Origin: Roseimaritima sp.
Lineage (GTDB): Bacteria; Planctomycetota; Planctomycetia; Pirellulales; Pirellulaceae
Direction: 5' to 3'
Length of the DNA: 5,351 bases
NCBI GenBank assembly: GCA_007124075.1
Contig: SLFV01000161.1
Coordinates: forward strand, 1-5,351
Shown here one piece after another: positions 1 through 5,351 of the stretch; within the stretch, counting starts at the first letter, position 1, and each line of letters begins with the position of its first letter. Below the pieces are notes generated by a model. That model was not told the origin of the DNA. It saw only the letters and a program-made list of their open reading frames with translations, and ran no database searches. Made by a program: the position numbers and the translations under genes.

Positions 1-2
1 AG

Positions 3-269
3 CCAGCAGCGAGCCGAAGACGCGATGTCTCGCCGCGCGATTATTCGCAGGAGGGAACGGTCAGTACGGCGGCGCACTCACCAGCCGCCGACGCTCTGAC
101 GACCGACCTAACCCGGCGACTGGCAAGCATCAGCGGACGACGAAAACTGAAACAGCTCCTGCTGCAAACTGGGATCGTGAGTGTGGTGACCGCTGCGGCG
201 ATCTACGTCATTCTGAAAGTCTGGGAAGCGAGCGGCCGGACTTTGCCAACGGATTCCTTCGGGCTGTGA
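3..269 (+). CDS. C-terminal part of an unrecognised membrane protein (5' end outside window)
   Basis: The frame is open from the left edge to a TGA at 267-269 and gives 88 residues. It has no in-frame ATG, so the start must lie to the left of the window. The first 45 or so residues are polar and rich in Ala, Ser, Pro and Arg, like a linker. They are followed by a basic patch (RRKLK, residues 46-50 of the visible part) and a hydrophobic stretch at about 57-74 (GIVSVVTAAAIYVILKVW), which reads as one transmembrane helix. A 14-residue polar tail follows. The basic patch before the helix suggests the linker is cytoplasmic. The gene converges on gmd, with 89 nt between the two stop codons. I do not recognise the family; the catalytic or binding part is probably upstream. 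The amino-acid pattern of this frame (helix, basic flank, linker) is much more protein-like than the opposite-strand frame over the same bases. Confidence 0.7.
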   Translation, partial: PAASRRRDVSPRDYSQEGTVSTAAHSPAADALTTDLTRRLASISGRRKLKQLLLQTGIVSVVTAAAIYVILKVWEASGRTLPTDSFGL

Positions 270-291
270 TGCACAAGCGATGGTTGCCAGA

Positions 292-310
292 GGTCTGCCC
301 CCAGCAGGCC
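292..310 (+). terminator. Hairpin downstream of the left-edge + strand gene, possible terminator
   Basis: GGTCTGC (292-298) pairs with GCAGGCC (304-310) around a 5-base loop. This gives 7 pairs including one G-U on the + strand RNA; the - strand version would have a C-A mismatch, so the structure favours + transcripts. It begins 23 nt after the TGA of the + strand gene. No T-tract follows, so it is not a classical intrinsic terminator. Confidence 0.3.
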
Positions 311-340
311 GACCACGCCAGACGCATTTAGCTGGAACCA

Positions 341-359
341 ATGGGACTGCCAGTCCCGT
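341..359 (-). terminator. Near-perfect hairpin at the end of gmd, possible terminator
   Basis: GGGACTG (343-349) and CAGTCCC (351-357) form a palindrome about C350. The outer A341/T359 pair extends it. The hairpin touches the last base of the gmd stop codon (359-361). It is essentially symmetrical and could act on both converging transcripts. No T-run follows on either strand, so a terminator role is inferred only from its position between convergent genes. Confidence 0.4.
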
Positions 360-1381
360 CACGCTCCCTCCAGATCGAACCTCTGTCCGTAAACTTCTCG
401 ACCAGCCAGTTCCAAGTCGTGATCGGTCATGATTGCCGCCAAGTTTTCGAAATTGGTCTTGGGTTGCCAGCCCAGCGTCTGCCTAATCTTTGTTGAATCG
501 CCCAGCAGATGATGGACTTCGCTCGGGCGGAACAACCGCTGATCGATTTCGACGTGGTCCTGCCATGACAAATCGAGTCGCCTAAAAACGGCCGCCAAAA
601 ATTGTCGCACGCTGTGGGTTTTCTCTGTCGCGATCACGTAGTCGTCAGGCACCGAGTGCTGCAGCGCTAACCACATCGCTTGGACGTAGTCCTGGGCGTA
701 GCCCCAGTCCCGTTTTGCGTCCAGGTTTCCCAAGTACAGTTTCTTTTGCAAACCCAGCTTAATACGCCCTGCTGCACGGGTGATTTTTCTGGTCACAAAT
801 GTTTCGCCACGACGTTCGGATTCATGGTTGAACATGATTCCATTGACAACAAACATCCCGAAGGATTGTCGATAGTTGATCGCCTGATGATGCGCATAGA
901 CCTTTGCGCAGGCGTAGGGCGATTGAGGACAAAACGGAGTTGTTTCTCGCTGGGGTGTTTCCCGGACGTCGCCGTACATCTCGCTGCTGCTGGCTTGGAA
1001 CAAACGCAGTGGTTTGGTTTCCTGTAATTGTCTGGCCGCCTCCAGGACATTCAATGCACCCGCGCCAACGACCTGCAGTGTGTAGGCCGGTTGATCGAAG
1101 GAAACGCGAACATGGCTTTGAGCAGCCAGGTTGTAGATTTCATCGGGTTGAATTTGCAGGATTAGGTTTGCCAAAGCCTGTCCGTCGGTGACATCCCCGT
1201 GATGCAAGTCTAACCGTCCGTCGTGAGTTCCATCCTTGCATAGATGATCGATCCGAGTCGTGTTGCCGGAGCTGCTGCGGCGGACTAACCCATGCACCTG
1301 ATATTTTTTCGCAAGCAAAAATTCTGCCAAATAGCTTCCGTCCTGCCCCGTGATCCCTGTAATCAACGCGCTTTTACTCAT
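359..1381 (-). CDS. gmd: GDP-mannose 4,6-dehydratase
   Basis: This cytoplasmic enzyme converts GDP-D-mannose to GDP-4-keto-6-deoxy-D-mannose. That product is the branch point to GDP-L-fucose, GDP-D-rhamnose and similar sugars used in surface polysaccharides. The protein is 340 residues, normal for this extended short-chain dehydrogenase family. Visible features are the N-terminal Rossmann motif GITGQDGSY (9-17), the Arg pair 34-35 expected to contact the NADP phosphate, SSSEMYG (131-137) with catalytic Ser/Thr132 and Glu134, and the YxxxK pair Tyr156/Lys160 in PYACAK. Family blocks [10 protein letters not shown] (184-193), [20 protein letters not shown] (218-237) and RPSEV/LGD/LGW (285-305) follow. 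The ATG at 1379-1381 has a good GGAAG ribosome site 5 nt upstream and lies 30 nt after the MBL gene stop, so co-transcription is likely. No GDP-fucose synthase (fcl) or epimerase gene is adjacent, so the final sugar cannot be read from this window. Confidence 0.97.
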   Translation of the reverse strand: MSKSALITGITGQDGSYLAEFLLAKKYQVHGLVRRSSSGNTTRIDHLCKDGTHDGRLDLHHGDVTDGQALANLILQIQPDEIYNLAAQSHVRVSFDQPAYTLQVVGAGALNVLEAARQLQETKPLRLFQASSSEMYGDVRETPQRETTPFCPQSPYACAKVYAHHQAINYRQSFGMFVVNGIMFNHESERRGETFVTRKITRAAGRIKLGLQKKLYLGNLDAKRDWGYAQDYVQAMWLALQHSVPDDYVIATEKTHSVRQFLAAVFRRLDLSWQDHVEIDQRLFRPSEVHHLLGDSTKIRQTLGWQPKTNFENLAAIMTDHDLELAGREVYGQRFDLEGA

Positions 1382-1411
1382 TTAGCTTCCTTCAAGGTCA
1401 TAACCTCACAG
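1382..1411 (-). promoter_or_regulatory. Intra-operon gap with the gmd ribosome binding site
   Basis: The 30 nt between the TAA of the MBL gene and the ATG of gmd contain GAAGGAAG, with the GGAAG core ending 4 nt before the ATG. It is the clearest Shine-Dalgarno sequence in the window. It fixes the gmd start, which also gives the family's usual short N-terminus before GxxGxxG. No convincing hairpin is present, consistent with read-through from the MBL gene. Confidence 0.6.
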
Positions 1412-3412
1412 TTAATCCTGGGCGGAGTCCCCGATACGAATAAGGAAATCAAACCATTGCCCAAAACGCTCGTCGTCCAGTGTGATGTCCATCGTCACCA
1501 TTGCCAAATCCCCCAGCCTGCTTCGATCAACCTGTGGGGCTAGCTTCACTCGTACCGGAAACGTCTCGTGGGAATGGGCCGCGACCGTTCCCTCCAAGAC
1601 GGTCGGTTCGATCACAAGGCCTGGTGGGGCTTGCAAGACAACGTGGTGATGCTGCGGTTGCGAACGAAAGTTTCGGATCGTAATCTCCGTTTGTGCCGTT
1701 GTCCGACCCAACAAATCGACTCTGTAGGGGCACGCTGAAACCCAATAGGGATCAAACCGGTATTCGTAGTGGTTTCCCGGCAGCAGATCATGATAGGCAT
1801 CGATGATCGTTTCGCTCCAGCTTTCATAACGTCGGATAAACTGGGCGGGATCGGGCATCAGGTACGAATGGCTTCCCATCACGATGTCGGGCTGCAGTGT
1901 TGCCAGATATCTGGCCGCGTGAAGGTAACCCTCTTCGAAGATGCAGCTATTGCGTGCCACAACCGCTTCATGGCCGTCGTGGGTAGGATCAGCTGGATTT
2001 CCGAAAAGATTATCGCCAGTAAACACGACGCGTTTACCATCGATTTCCAGCCACAGACTGCAACCAAACTTGGTTTGCCCCGGCATCCAATCGATCTGCA
2101 GTTCGAATTCTTCCCAGCGAAATCGTTCGCCAGCGTGGAATTTGCGATCAATCGGCATGCCATCAAACCCGTTAGCGTACGCATGGATCAAGGCGGCGTA
2201 ATCATAATGTCGAGGATTTTCAATTTTGTCGGCGACCCGGTCTAGTGTCCAGGCTTGGGCACCATAATGCTCCCGCAGCCAAGGCCCCAGCAAAAAATGG
2301 TCGCCATGCATGTGGGAAATCCAAAAAGCGTCGATCGTCTTCAGCCCCAAGTGCTCCCGCATCCCCACAATCATTTGTTCCAGCATGTCTTGAGGTAGTA
2401 AACCACAATCCAATATCAGGCCGTGGCCGCGGCGCGACATGATGATCGCGAAATTCCAGCCTTTTCGCGAATCACTTAGCTTAAACAGATGTTTGGATAC
2501 TCGGGCCAACCCTGGTACAGCCGTCGGTTGCGAGATCGGATCACGTTCCTCATTGGTCATGTCAAAGACCGGATAACCGCGGATATAGCGTTTGCGAAAC
2601 TGGGTCAGTTTGACAAGGAACGCGTCCAGGTGTTCCGCACCATCGTCGATCGCAGGGCCATAGGCGGGCAGCAACCGCTGCGGGCCGGTTCGCTTTAGTC
2701 GCTGCGTTGATTCCAACAACAGATCGATTCCTTTGCCAAAACCGTAGTCCCATTCACTGTCAAACCAGTTGGGCAGTTTTGCACCGTGGTGAATGAGCCC
2801 GCCACAAAATGCCATGCATTCGTCGCCGGTTTCGATAACGAAAGTCATCCCTGCGGGGCTGTTACCCGGGGTTGCGACACACAGTATGGTCAGTCCCGCC
2901 CATGCAAATCGCTCCCCATCTTCCAAGGCTTGATCGATTCGAATCGGCGACTGAGGGGGGCGGACGTAGCTGGCACCGTAGACCGAAAAACGATCACTCA
3001 GACTTGGGTACCATTTGCGAAACTGCAGCGGATCCTCGAATAATGCTCGCTCGCCCGCCGGTGCCGCGATCTTGGACTGCCCAGGCTGCAAAAACAAAAA
3101 TCCTTGCGACCGTTCGCGTTGATGTCCGGTAAACAGAACCCATTGTGGCGACTTGAGGCCGTTGGCTGTCAACTGATCAAGGACCGACCCATCGCCAAGA
3201 TCAATCAAAAGTGTTTCATCGCCATGCTGCAGCACATAGGCATTGCACGTGCTGACATGACGATGCAGTTTATAGTCGTCGTTTTGCCAGAGGGTTGTCC
3301 AACGAGGCAGGCGGCTAGCGCTATTGTGAACGATGTCTTGGCTGCTGGTCAACGAGGACGCGAATGCCGAAACGCAGAAACAAATCGAGACGATCCAGCG
3401 GAACCGAAGCAT
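1412..3412 (-). CDS. Exported tandem metallo-beta-lactamase-fold protein with C-terminal beta-sandwich
   Basis: This is a 666-residue protein of unknown substrate. Residues 1-18 form a Sec-type signal peptide (LRFRW, a hydrophobic core, then AFA before Ser19), so it should act in the periplasm or outside the cell. Residues about 45-255 resemble an MBL domain whose metal sites have decayed: FTGHQRERSQG (94-104) replaces the HxHxDH loop, TPGNSPAG (181-188) has Asn for His, FCGG (202-205) lacks the Asp, and PAYG (249-252) has Tyr for His. Residues about 305-520 are a second MBL domain with an intact HMHGDH (367-372), FTGD (464-467, Asp467) and GSHS (513-516, His515), but MPGQT (443-447) has Gln446 where a ligand His is usual. 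Residues about 560-663 look like an immunoglobulin-like or NEW3-type beta-sandwich. An in-frame TAA at 3425-3427 lies just upstream, so the ATG at 3412 is the first possible start; no clear Shine-Dalgarno precedes it. The gene is 30 nt ahead of gmd. Hydrolase activity is likely; a glycan-related role is only a guess from the neighbour and the last domain. Confidence 0.85.
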   Translation of the reverse strand: MLRFRWIVSICFCVSAFASSLTSSQDIVHNSASRLPRWTTLWQNDDYKLHRHVSTCNAYVLQHGDETLLIDLGDGSVLDQLTANGLKSPQWVLFTGHQRERSQGFLFLQPGQSKIAAPAGERALFEDPLQFRKWYPSLSDRFSVYGASYVRPPQSPIRIDQALEDGERFAWAGLTILCVATPGNSPAGMTFVIETGDECMAFCGGLIHHGAKLPNWFDSEWDYGFGKGIDLLLESTQRLKRTGPQRLLPAYGPAIDDGAEHLDAFLVKLTQFRKRYIRGYPVFDMTNEERDPISQPTAVPGLARVSKHLFKLSDSRKGWNFAIIMSRRGHGLILDCGLLPQDMLEQMIVGMREHLGLKTIDAFWISHMHGDHFLLGPWLREHYGAQAWTLDRVADKIENPRHYDYAALIHAYANGFDGMPIDRKFHAGERFRWEEFELQIDWMPGQTKFGCSLWLEIDGKRVVFTGDNLFGNPADPTHDGHEAVVARNSCIFEEGYLHAARYLATLQPDIVMGSHSYLMPDPAQFIRRYESWSETIIDAYHDLLPGNHYEYRFDPYWVSACPYRVDLLGRTTAQTEITIRNFRSQPQHHHVVLQAPPGLVIEPTVLEGTVAAHSHETFPVRVKLAPQVDRSRLGDLAMVTMDITLDDERFGQWFDFLIRIGDSAQD

Positions 3413-3593
3413 GGGTGTGTCGTCTTATGTATGGTCCGAGGGTACGGCAAAAGGGGCCCACAATGACGTTGATCGACAGAGTCCGAGAAATGAATGGTTT
3501 CTCACCGTTGCCCTATTCTAACACCCCCGGTGGATTTGTGCGTGAAGCGTCGTCCGGTCGGTAGCTACTGATTTCCAGTGAAAGAACGCTCTT
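3413..3593. other. 181-nt intergenic region between xerC and the MBL gene
   Basis: No credible gene is seen on either strand. The region probably holds the promoter for the MBL gene and gmd. A -10-like TAGAAT occurs on the - strand at 3520-3515, but the nearest -35-like hexamer (TTCACG, 3546-3541) is 20 nt away, too far for a normal sigma-70 promoter. A small inverted repeat, GAGAAA (3485-3490) and TTTCTC (3498-3503), has a 7-nt loop and would lie in the leader if transcription began near that -10. The xerC end hairpin overlaps the right side of the region. Confidence 0.4.
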
Positions 3594-3598
3594 TTACT
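3577..3598 (-). terminator. Inverted repeat overlapping the xerC stop codon, possible terminator
   Basis: AGTGAAAGA (3577-3585) and TCTTTTACT (3590-3598) form a 9-position stem around a 4-nt loop and contain the xerC TAA (3594-3596). In the - strand transcript there is one A-C mismatch; on the + strand the same position would be G-U. There is no U-tract after it. Position, not classical form, suggests a role at the end of the xerC transcript. Confidence 0.35.
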
Positions 3599-4496
3599 TT
3601 GCCCGTGGGTGCGCCAGTTCGTAAATCGCTCGCAAATTTGCAGCGCTGACATGGGTGTAAATTTGGGTTGTCGAGAGGCTGCGGTGTCCCAGTAACTCCT
3701 GCACGCTGCGAATATCAGCTCCACGATCCAGCAGGTGCGTGGCAAAACTGTGCCGCAGCGAGTGGGGACTGATGCGATGGTCCAGCCCCGCGATGGCAAG
3801 GTGTTTTTCCAACAAGCGGCCGACGCTGCGGGTTGTTAGTCGATTGCCAAAGCGATTGACGAATGAAGGCGTCAGCGGCCCCTTGTCGATTTCTCGTTGA
3901 TGCAGTGTACGGACCGCAAGGTAACGCTGGATTGCGCGGATCGCGAAAGACCCGAGTGGACAGATTCGCTCCTTCTTGCCTTTACCTCGGACACGAACGA
4001 TCTGTTCTTCCAGATCTAGATCGCCATCGTTCAGTCCAACCAATTCGCTGACACGCAAACCTGCACTGTACATCGTCTCCAGGATAGCCCGATCGCGTAG
4101 ACCCGCCGGGTTGGTGGCAGGCGGGGTACGCAGCAAACGTCCCATTTCGGGAGTGGATAGGATCAATGGCAACTTTCTTTGCTGCCTGGGATTCCGCAGC
4201 GGTTTCGCGGGGTTGGTGCTGACCAAACCCTCCCGCTGTGCAAACTTGTAAAAACTGCGCATTGAAGCCAATTTTCGTGCAATCGTACTGCGGGCGTATC
4301 CCGCCTGCTGCAATGCGGCCTGAAAAGCCCTGAGGTCTTGCGGTGACAGCCGATCGATTTGGATAACTGCACCCAAGGACTGCTCCAGCCATTCGCTTAA
4401 CCCGATCAGGTCTTCGCGATACGCCTTGATTGTCAATTCCGAGGCATTTCGCTCGGTAACCAAATAACGCAAAAACTGGGCAATGACGCGACGCAT
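3594..4496 (-). CDS. xerC: Site-specific tyrosine recombinase XerC
   Basis: This is a 300-residue tyrosine recombinase, the usual XerC/XerD length. In the known family role, XerC works with XerD at the chromosomal dif site to resolve dimers before division, the second step being controlled by FtsK. The N-terminal SAM-like DNA-binding domain spans about residues 1-90 (YLVTERNASELTIKAYREDL is typical). The catalytic domain has the full residue set: Arg148 (SAGLRVSEL), Lys172 (RGKGKKER), His245 and Arg248 (SPHSLRHSFATHLL), His271 (ELLGHRSLSTTQIYTH) and the nucleophile Tyr280. The C-terminal ELAHPRAK resembles XerC more than XerD. The start ATG at 4494-4496 is 13 nt after the stop of the 80-residue gene, with a weak GGTGG upstream inside a small hairpin. 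No integron, transposon or phage feature is near, so a housekeeping recombinase is more likely than an integrase. A single-Xer or XerD assignment cannot be excluded. Confidence 0.92.
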   Translation of the reverse strand: MRRVIAQFLRYLVTERNASELTIKAYREDLIGLSEWLEQSLGAVIQIDRLSPQDLRAFQAALQQAGYARSTIARKLASMRSFYKFAQREGLVSTNPAKPLRNPRQQRKLPLILSTPEMGRLLRTPPATNPAGLRDRAILETMYSAGLRVSELVGLNDGDLDLEEQIVRVRGKGKKERICPLGSFAIRAIQRYLAVRTLHQREIDKGPLTPSFVNRFGNRLTTRSVGRLLEKHLAIAGLDHRISPHSLRHSFATHLLDRGADIRSVQELLGHRSLSTTQIYTHVSAANLRAIYELAHPRAK

Positions 4497-4509
4497 TGGT
4501 TACCACCAA
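4496..4509 (-). promoter_or_regulatory. Small hairpin over the xerC ribosome-binding region
   Basis: TTGGT (4496-4500) and ACCAA (4505-4509) are perfectly complementary around a 4-nt loop. The structure fills the whole 13-nt gap between the 80-residue gene and xerC and includes the only Shine-Dalgarno-like bases (GGTGG on the - strand, 4507-4503) and the A of the xerC ATG. Translation of the upstream gene to its TAG at 4510-4512 could open it, which would couple the two genes. The stem has only five pairs, so this is tentative. Confidence 0.3.
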
Positions 4510-4752
4510 CTACAGTTGATCGCGCAATGAAGATTGGATCCGTGTAGGAGTCGATTGCGGAAATGGTTCCGGCAACGTTTCGCGTATTTTTCGACTCAGC
4601 ATCGCTGCATCGTACCATGAAAAATCCAATTCCGGATTGGCTGCAAACCGTGCAAGTGTTCGCAACGTTTCGTCGCGATTGGAGTCATCGAACAGGAACA
4701 TATATCGCTGGTCTCCTTTGACCAAAGCAATCACGTTAACTTCGCTCTCCAT
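4510..4752 (-). CDS. Small unknown protein upstream of xerC
   Basis: This is an 80-residue cytoplasmic-looking protein with no signal peptide or membrane segment. The first 23 residues look like two beta strands (VNVIALV, then RYMFLFDD), followed by a helical stretch (NRDETLRTLARFAANPELDF), a WYDAAMLSRKIRE segment and a polar tail rich in Pro, Ser, Thr and Gln. The pattern of hydrophobic positions and aromatic residues argues for a real folded protein, not a chance frame. The ATG at 4750-4752 has AAGGGTG on the - strand (4766-4760), giving a usable ribosome site at normal distance. The gene lies 13 nt ahead of xerC and is probably co-transcribed with it. I do not recognise a named family. A role linked to XerC is possible but rests only on position. 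Confidence 0.75.
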   Translation of the reverse strand: MESEVNVIALVKGDQRYMFLFDDSNRDETLRTLARFAANPELDFSWYDAAMLSRKIRETLPEPFPQSTPTRIQSSLRDQL

Positions 4753-4832
4753 GCGTGGTCACCCTTGCATCGCGGACGGCGGTTGGCGGCAATGAACGTC
4801 TGGAGGCGGCCGTCCGTTTGACAGACCGCCTT
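4753..4832 (-). promoter_or_regulatory. 80-nt leader/intergenic region with competing inverted repeats
   Basis: The gap between the right-edge gene and the 80-residue gene is very G+C-rich. It carries two inverted repeats that share bases. One hairpin pairs 4824-4830 with 4805-4811 just after the upstream stop. The other pairs CGGACGGC (4773-4780) with GCCGTCCG (4809-4816), an 8-base perfect repeat with a 28-nt spacer that ends just before the AAGGGTG ribosome site (4766-4760 on the - strand). Both cannot form at once. No convincing sigma-70 promoter is seen, so the 80-residue gene may rely on read-through or an atypical promoter. Confidence 0.35.
4805..4830 (-). terminator. GC-rich hairpin after the right-edge gene, possible terminator
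   Basis: On the - strand GGCGGTC (4830-4824) pairs with GGCCGCC (4811-4805): five Watson-Crick pairs, one U-G and one C-G, with a further short pairing inside after two mismatches. It starts two bases after the TGA at 4833-4835. No U-tract follows, so it is a terminator candidate only by position and stability. Confidence 0.35.
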
Positions 4833-5351
4833 TCACTGCGAGAAGTATCGACCGATTGGCCACCGCAAGATCAATTCACTGCGATCCGCCCCACCACGCG
4901 ATTCAAGCATTTCTGCTAAATGCAAGCGACAACAAAAACGTACAAAATCATCAGTTCGGCTAAGGTGCGCCTGCCAACCTGTGCTGCGACGTTCATCATT
5001 GACCGATACGAAATTTGCCAAGCGTTCGGTGAAATAGCTATCGGAACCGTCGTACAACCGCGTGTGCGATAAGACCGGCTCGTGTTGAATGATTGCCTGC
5101 GGAGCAACCGGTTGCGGTCCGCGAGGAATCAGGCCAGCGGGATCAGGCCAGCTAGCAGGCAATGCATCGTGCGTAATCGGAGCATCTGCTGACGGTGGTG
5201 CCAGGGATGGCGGCACGCCGGAGCCAACCACTTCCTCGCTTGTAGATACGGGCGACTGGGTCAGCAGTTGCTGACGTGCCAGCTCAAACTCGGTTTCTAA
5301 AACCACGTTGGAGGGGATTTCGGCTTCGCGATTTGTCCCCCAAGGGAGTCC
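4833..5351 (-). CDS. Unrecognised protein, 5' end outside window
   Basis: The frame ends at TGA (4833-4835) and stays open to the right edge, giving 172 visible residues. A GTG at 5304-5306 could be read as a start and would give 157 residues. However, it has no Shine-Dalgarno, and the 15 codons before it (LPWGTNREAEIPS among them) are open and read like protein, so the gene probably begins outside the window. The visible part begins with a Glu- and Leu-rich stretch (VVLETEFELARQQL), then a Pro/Ser/Ala-rich linker of about 60 residues. A more ordered C-terminal segment of about 85 residues follows, containing YDGSDSYFTERLANFVSV, GWQAHLSRTDDFVRFCCRLHL and LILRWPIGRYF. No signal, membrane helix or catalytic motif is visible, and I recognise no family. 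A short hairpin-bearing gap separates it from the 80-residue gene. Confidence 0.6.
   Translation of the reverse strand, partial: GLPWGTNREAEIPSNVVLETEFELARQQLLTQSPVSTSEEVVGSGVPPSLAPPSADAPITHDALPASWPDPAGLIPRGPQPVAPQAIIQHEPVLSHTRLYDGSDSYFTERLANFVSVNDERRSTGWQAHLSRTDDFVRFCCRLHLAEMLESRGGADRSELILRWPIGRYFSQ
5128..5152. repeat. Two direct copies of an 11-base sequence in the proline-rich linker
   Basis: ATCAGGCCAGC occurs at 5128-5138 and again at 5142-5152, a period of 14 bases. Because 14 is not a multiple of three, the copies are read in different frames of the surrounding gene and do not encode a repeated peptide. It probably reflects a small local duplication in a weakly constrained linker. Confidence 0.45.

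Noticed and set aside
108..362. An 84-codon - strand frame whose ATG overlaps the gmd stop
   Set aside because: The overlap suggests coupling at first sight. However, the product is rich in Arg, Pro, Ser and Gln with no fold-like pattern, and the opposite frame encodes a convincing membrane-protein end over the same bases.
680..1027. A 115-codon + strand frame inside gmd
   Set aside because: It lies entirely antisense to a strongly recognised enzyme, and its composition is what the complement of gmd codons would give.
1579..1605. CGACCGT / ACGGTCG inverted repeat inside the MBL gene
   Set aside because: It has seven pairs with a 10-nt loop in the middle of the coding sequence for the C-terminal domain; it is most simply explained by chance.
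1769..2245. A 158-codon + strand frame inside the MBL gene
   Set aside because: It is long, but antisense to conserved MBL motifs including HMHGDH, with no family signature and no independent ribosome site evident.
3515..3546. Possible sigma-70 promoter for the MBL gene (TAGAAT with TTCACG, - strand)
   Set aside because: The -10 matches well, but the spacing to the -35-like hexamer is 20 nt, and the leader would be about 100 nt long. It is too weak to list as a site by itself.
3413..3593. Search for a dif-like site beside xerC
   Set aside because: No 28-bp sequence with recognisable XerC/XerD arms and a 6-bp centre was seen. dif is normally far from xerC in any case.
3982..4509. A 175-codon - strand frame overlapping xerC
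   Set aside because: It shares the strand but is out of frame with the catalytic XerC domain. Its Arg-, Gly- and Ser-rich product is typical of a shifted reading of a coding region.

Overview
The window looks like ordinary chromosomal DNA from a Gram-negative-type bacterium. It probably comes from a planctomycete of the Pirellulaceae/Rhodopirellula type. That placement is an inference from the moderate G+C, the loose Shine-Dalgarno usage, the long exported metallo-beta-lactamase-fold (MBL) protein with an added beta-sandwich domain, and the poorly recognisable, proline-rich filler proteins. No rRNA, tRNA, mobile element, CRISPR array or phage gene was seen.

Layout from left to right. (a) Bases 3-269 on the + strand are the C-terminal end of a gene that enters from the left edge and ends in a transmembrane helix. 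(b) Bases 270-358 are a convergent intergenic gap with two good hairpins. All remaining genes are on the - strand, so in transcription order they run from right to left. (c) 5351-4833 is an unrecognised protein whose start lies outside the window. (d) 4752-4510 is an 80-residue unknown protein, followed 13 nt later by (e) xerC at 4496-3594, a complete tyrosine recombinase. (f) 3593-3413 is a 181-nt gap. (g) 3412-1412 is an exported 666-residue protein with two tandem MBL domains and a C-terminal beta-sandwich. It is followed 30 nt later by (h) gmd at 1381-359, GDP-mannose 4,6-dehydratase.

Spacing suggests three - strand transcription units: the right-edge gene, [80-aa protein + xerC], and [MBL protein + gmd]. 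Each unit ends with a hairpin that overlaps or directly follows the last stop codon, and none has a U-tract. The short gaps inside the units lack a comparable terminal hairpin, although the 13-nt gap before xerC holds a small one that covers its ribosome-binding region. XerC would resolve chromosome dimers at dif with a partner recombinase. Gmd makes the GDP-4-keto-6-deoxy-mannose precursor of GDP-fucose, GDP-rhamnose and related sugars for surface glycans. The MBL protein is predicted to act outside the cytoplasm and its substrate is unknown.

I found no clearly new multi-gene system. The points most worth a second look are the MBL protein, in which one domain has lost its metal ligands and the other has Gln where a ligand His is usual, and the RNA structures at the gene boundaries.
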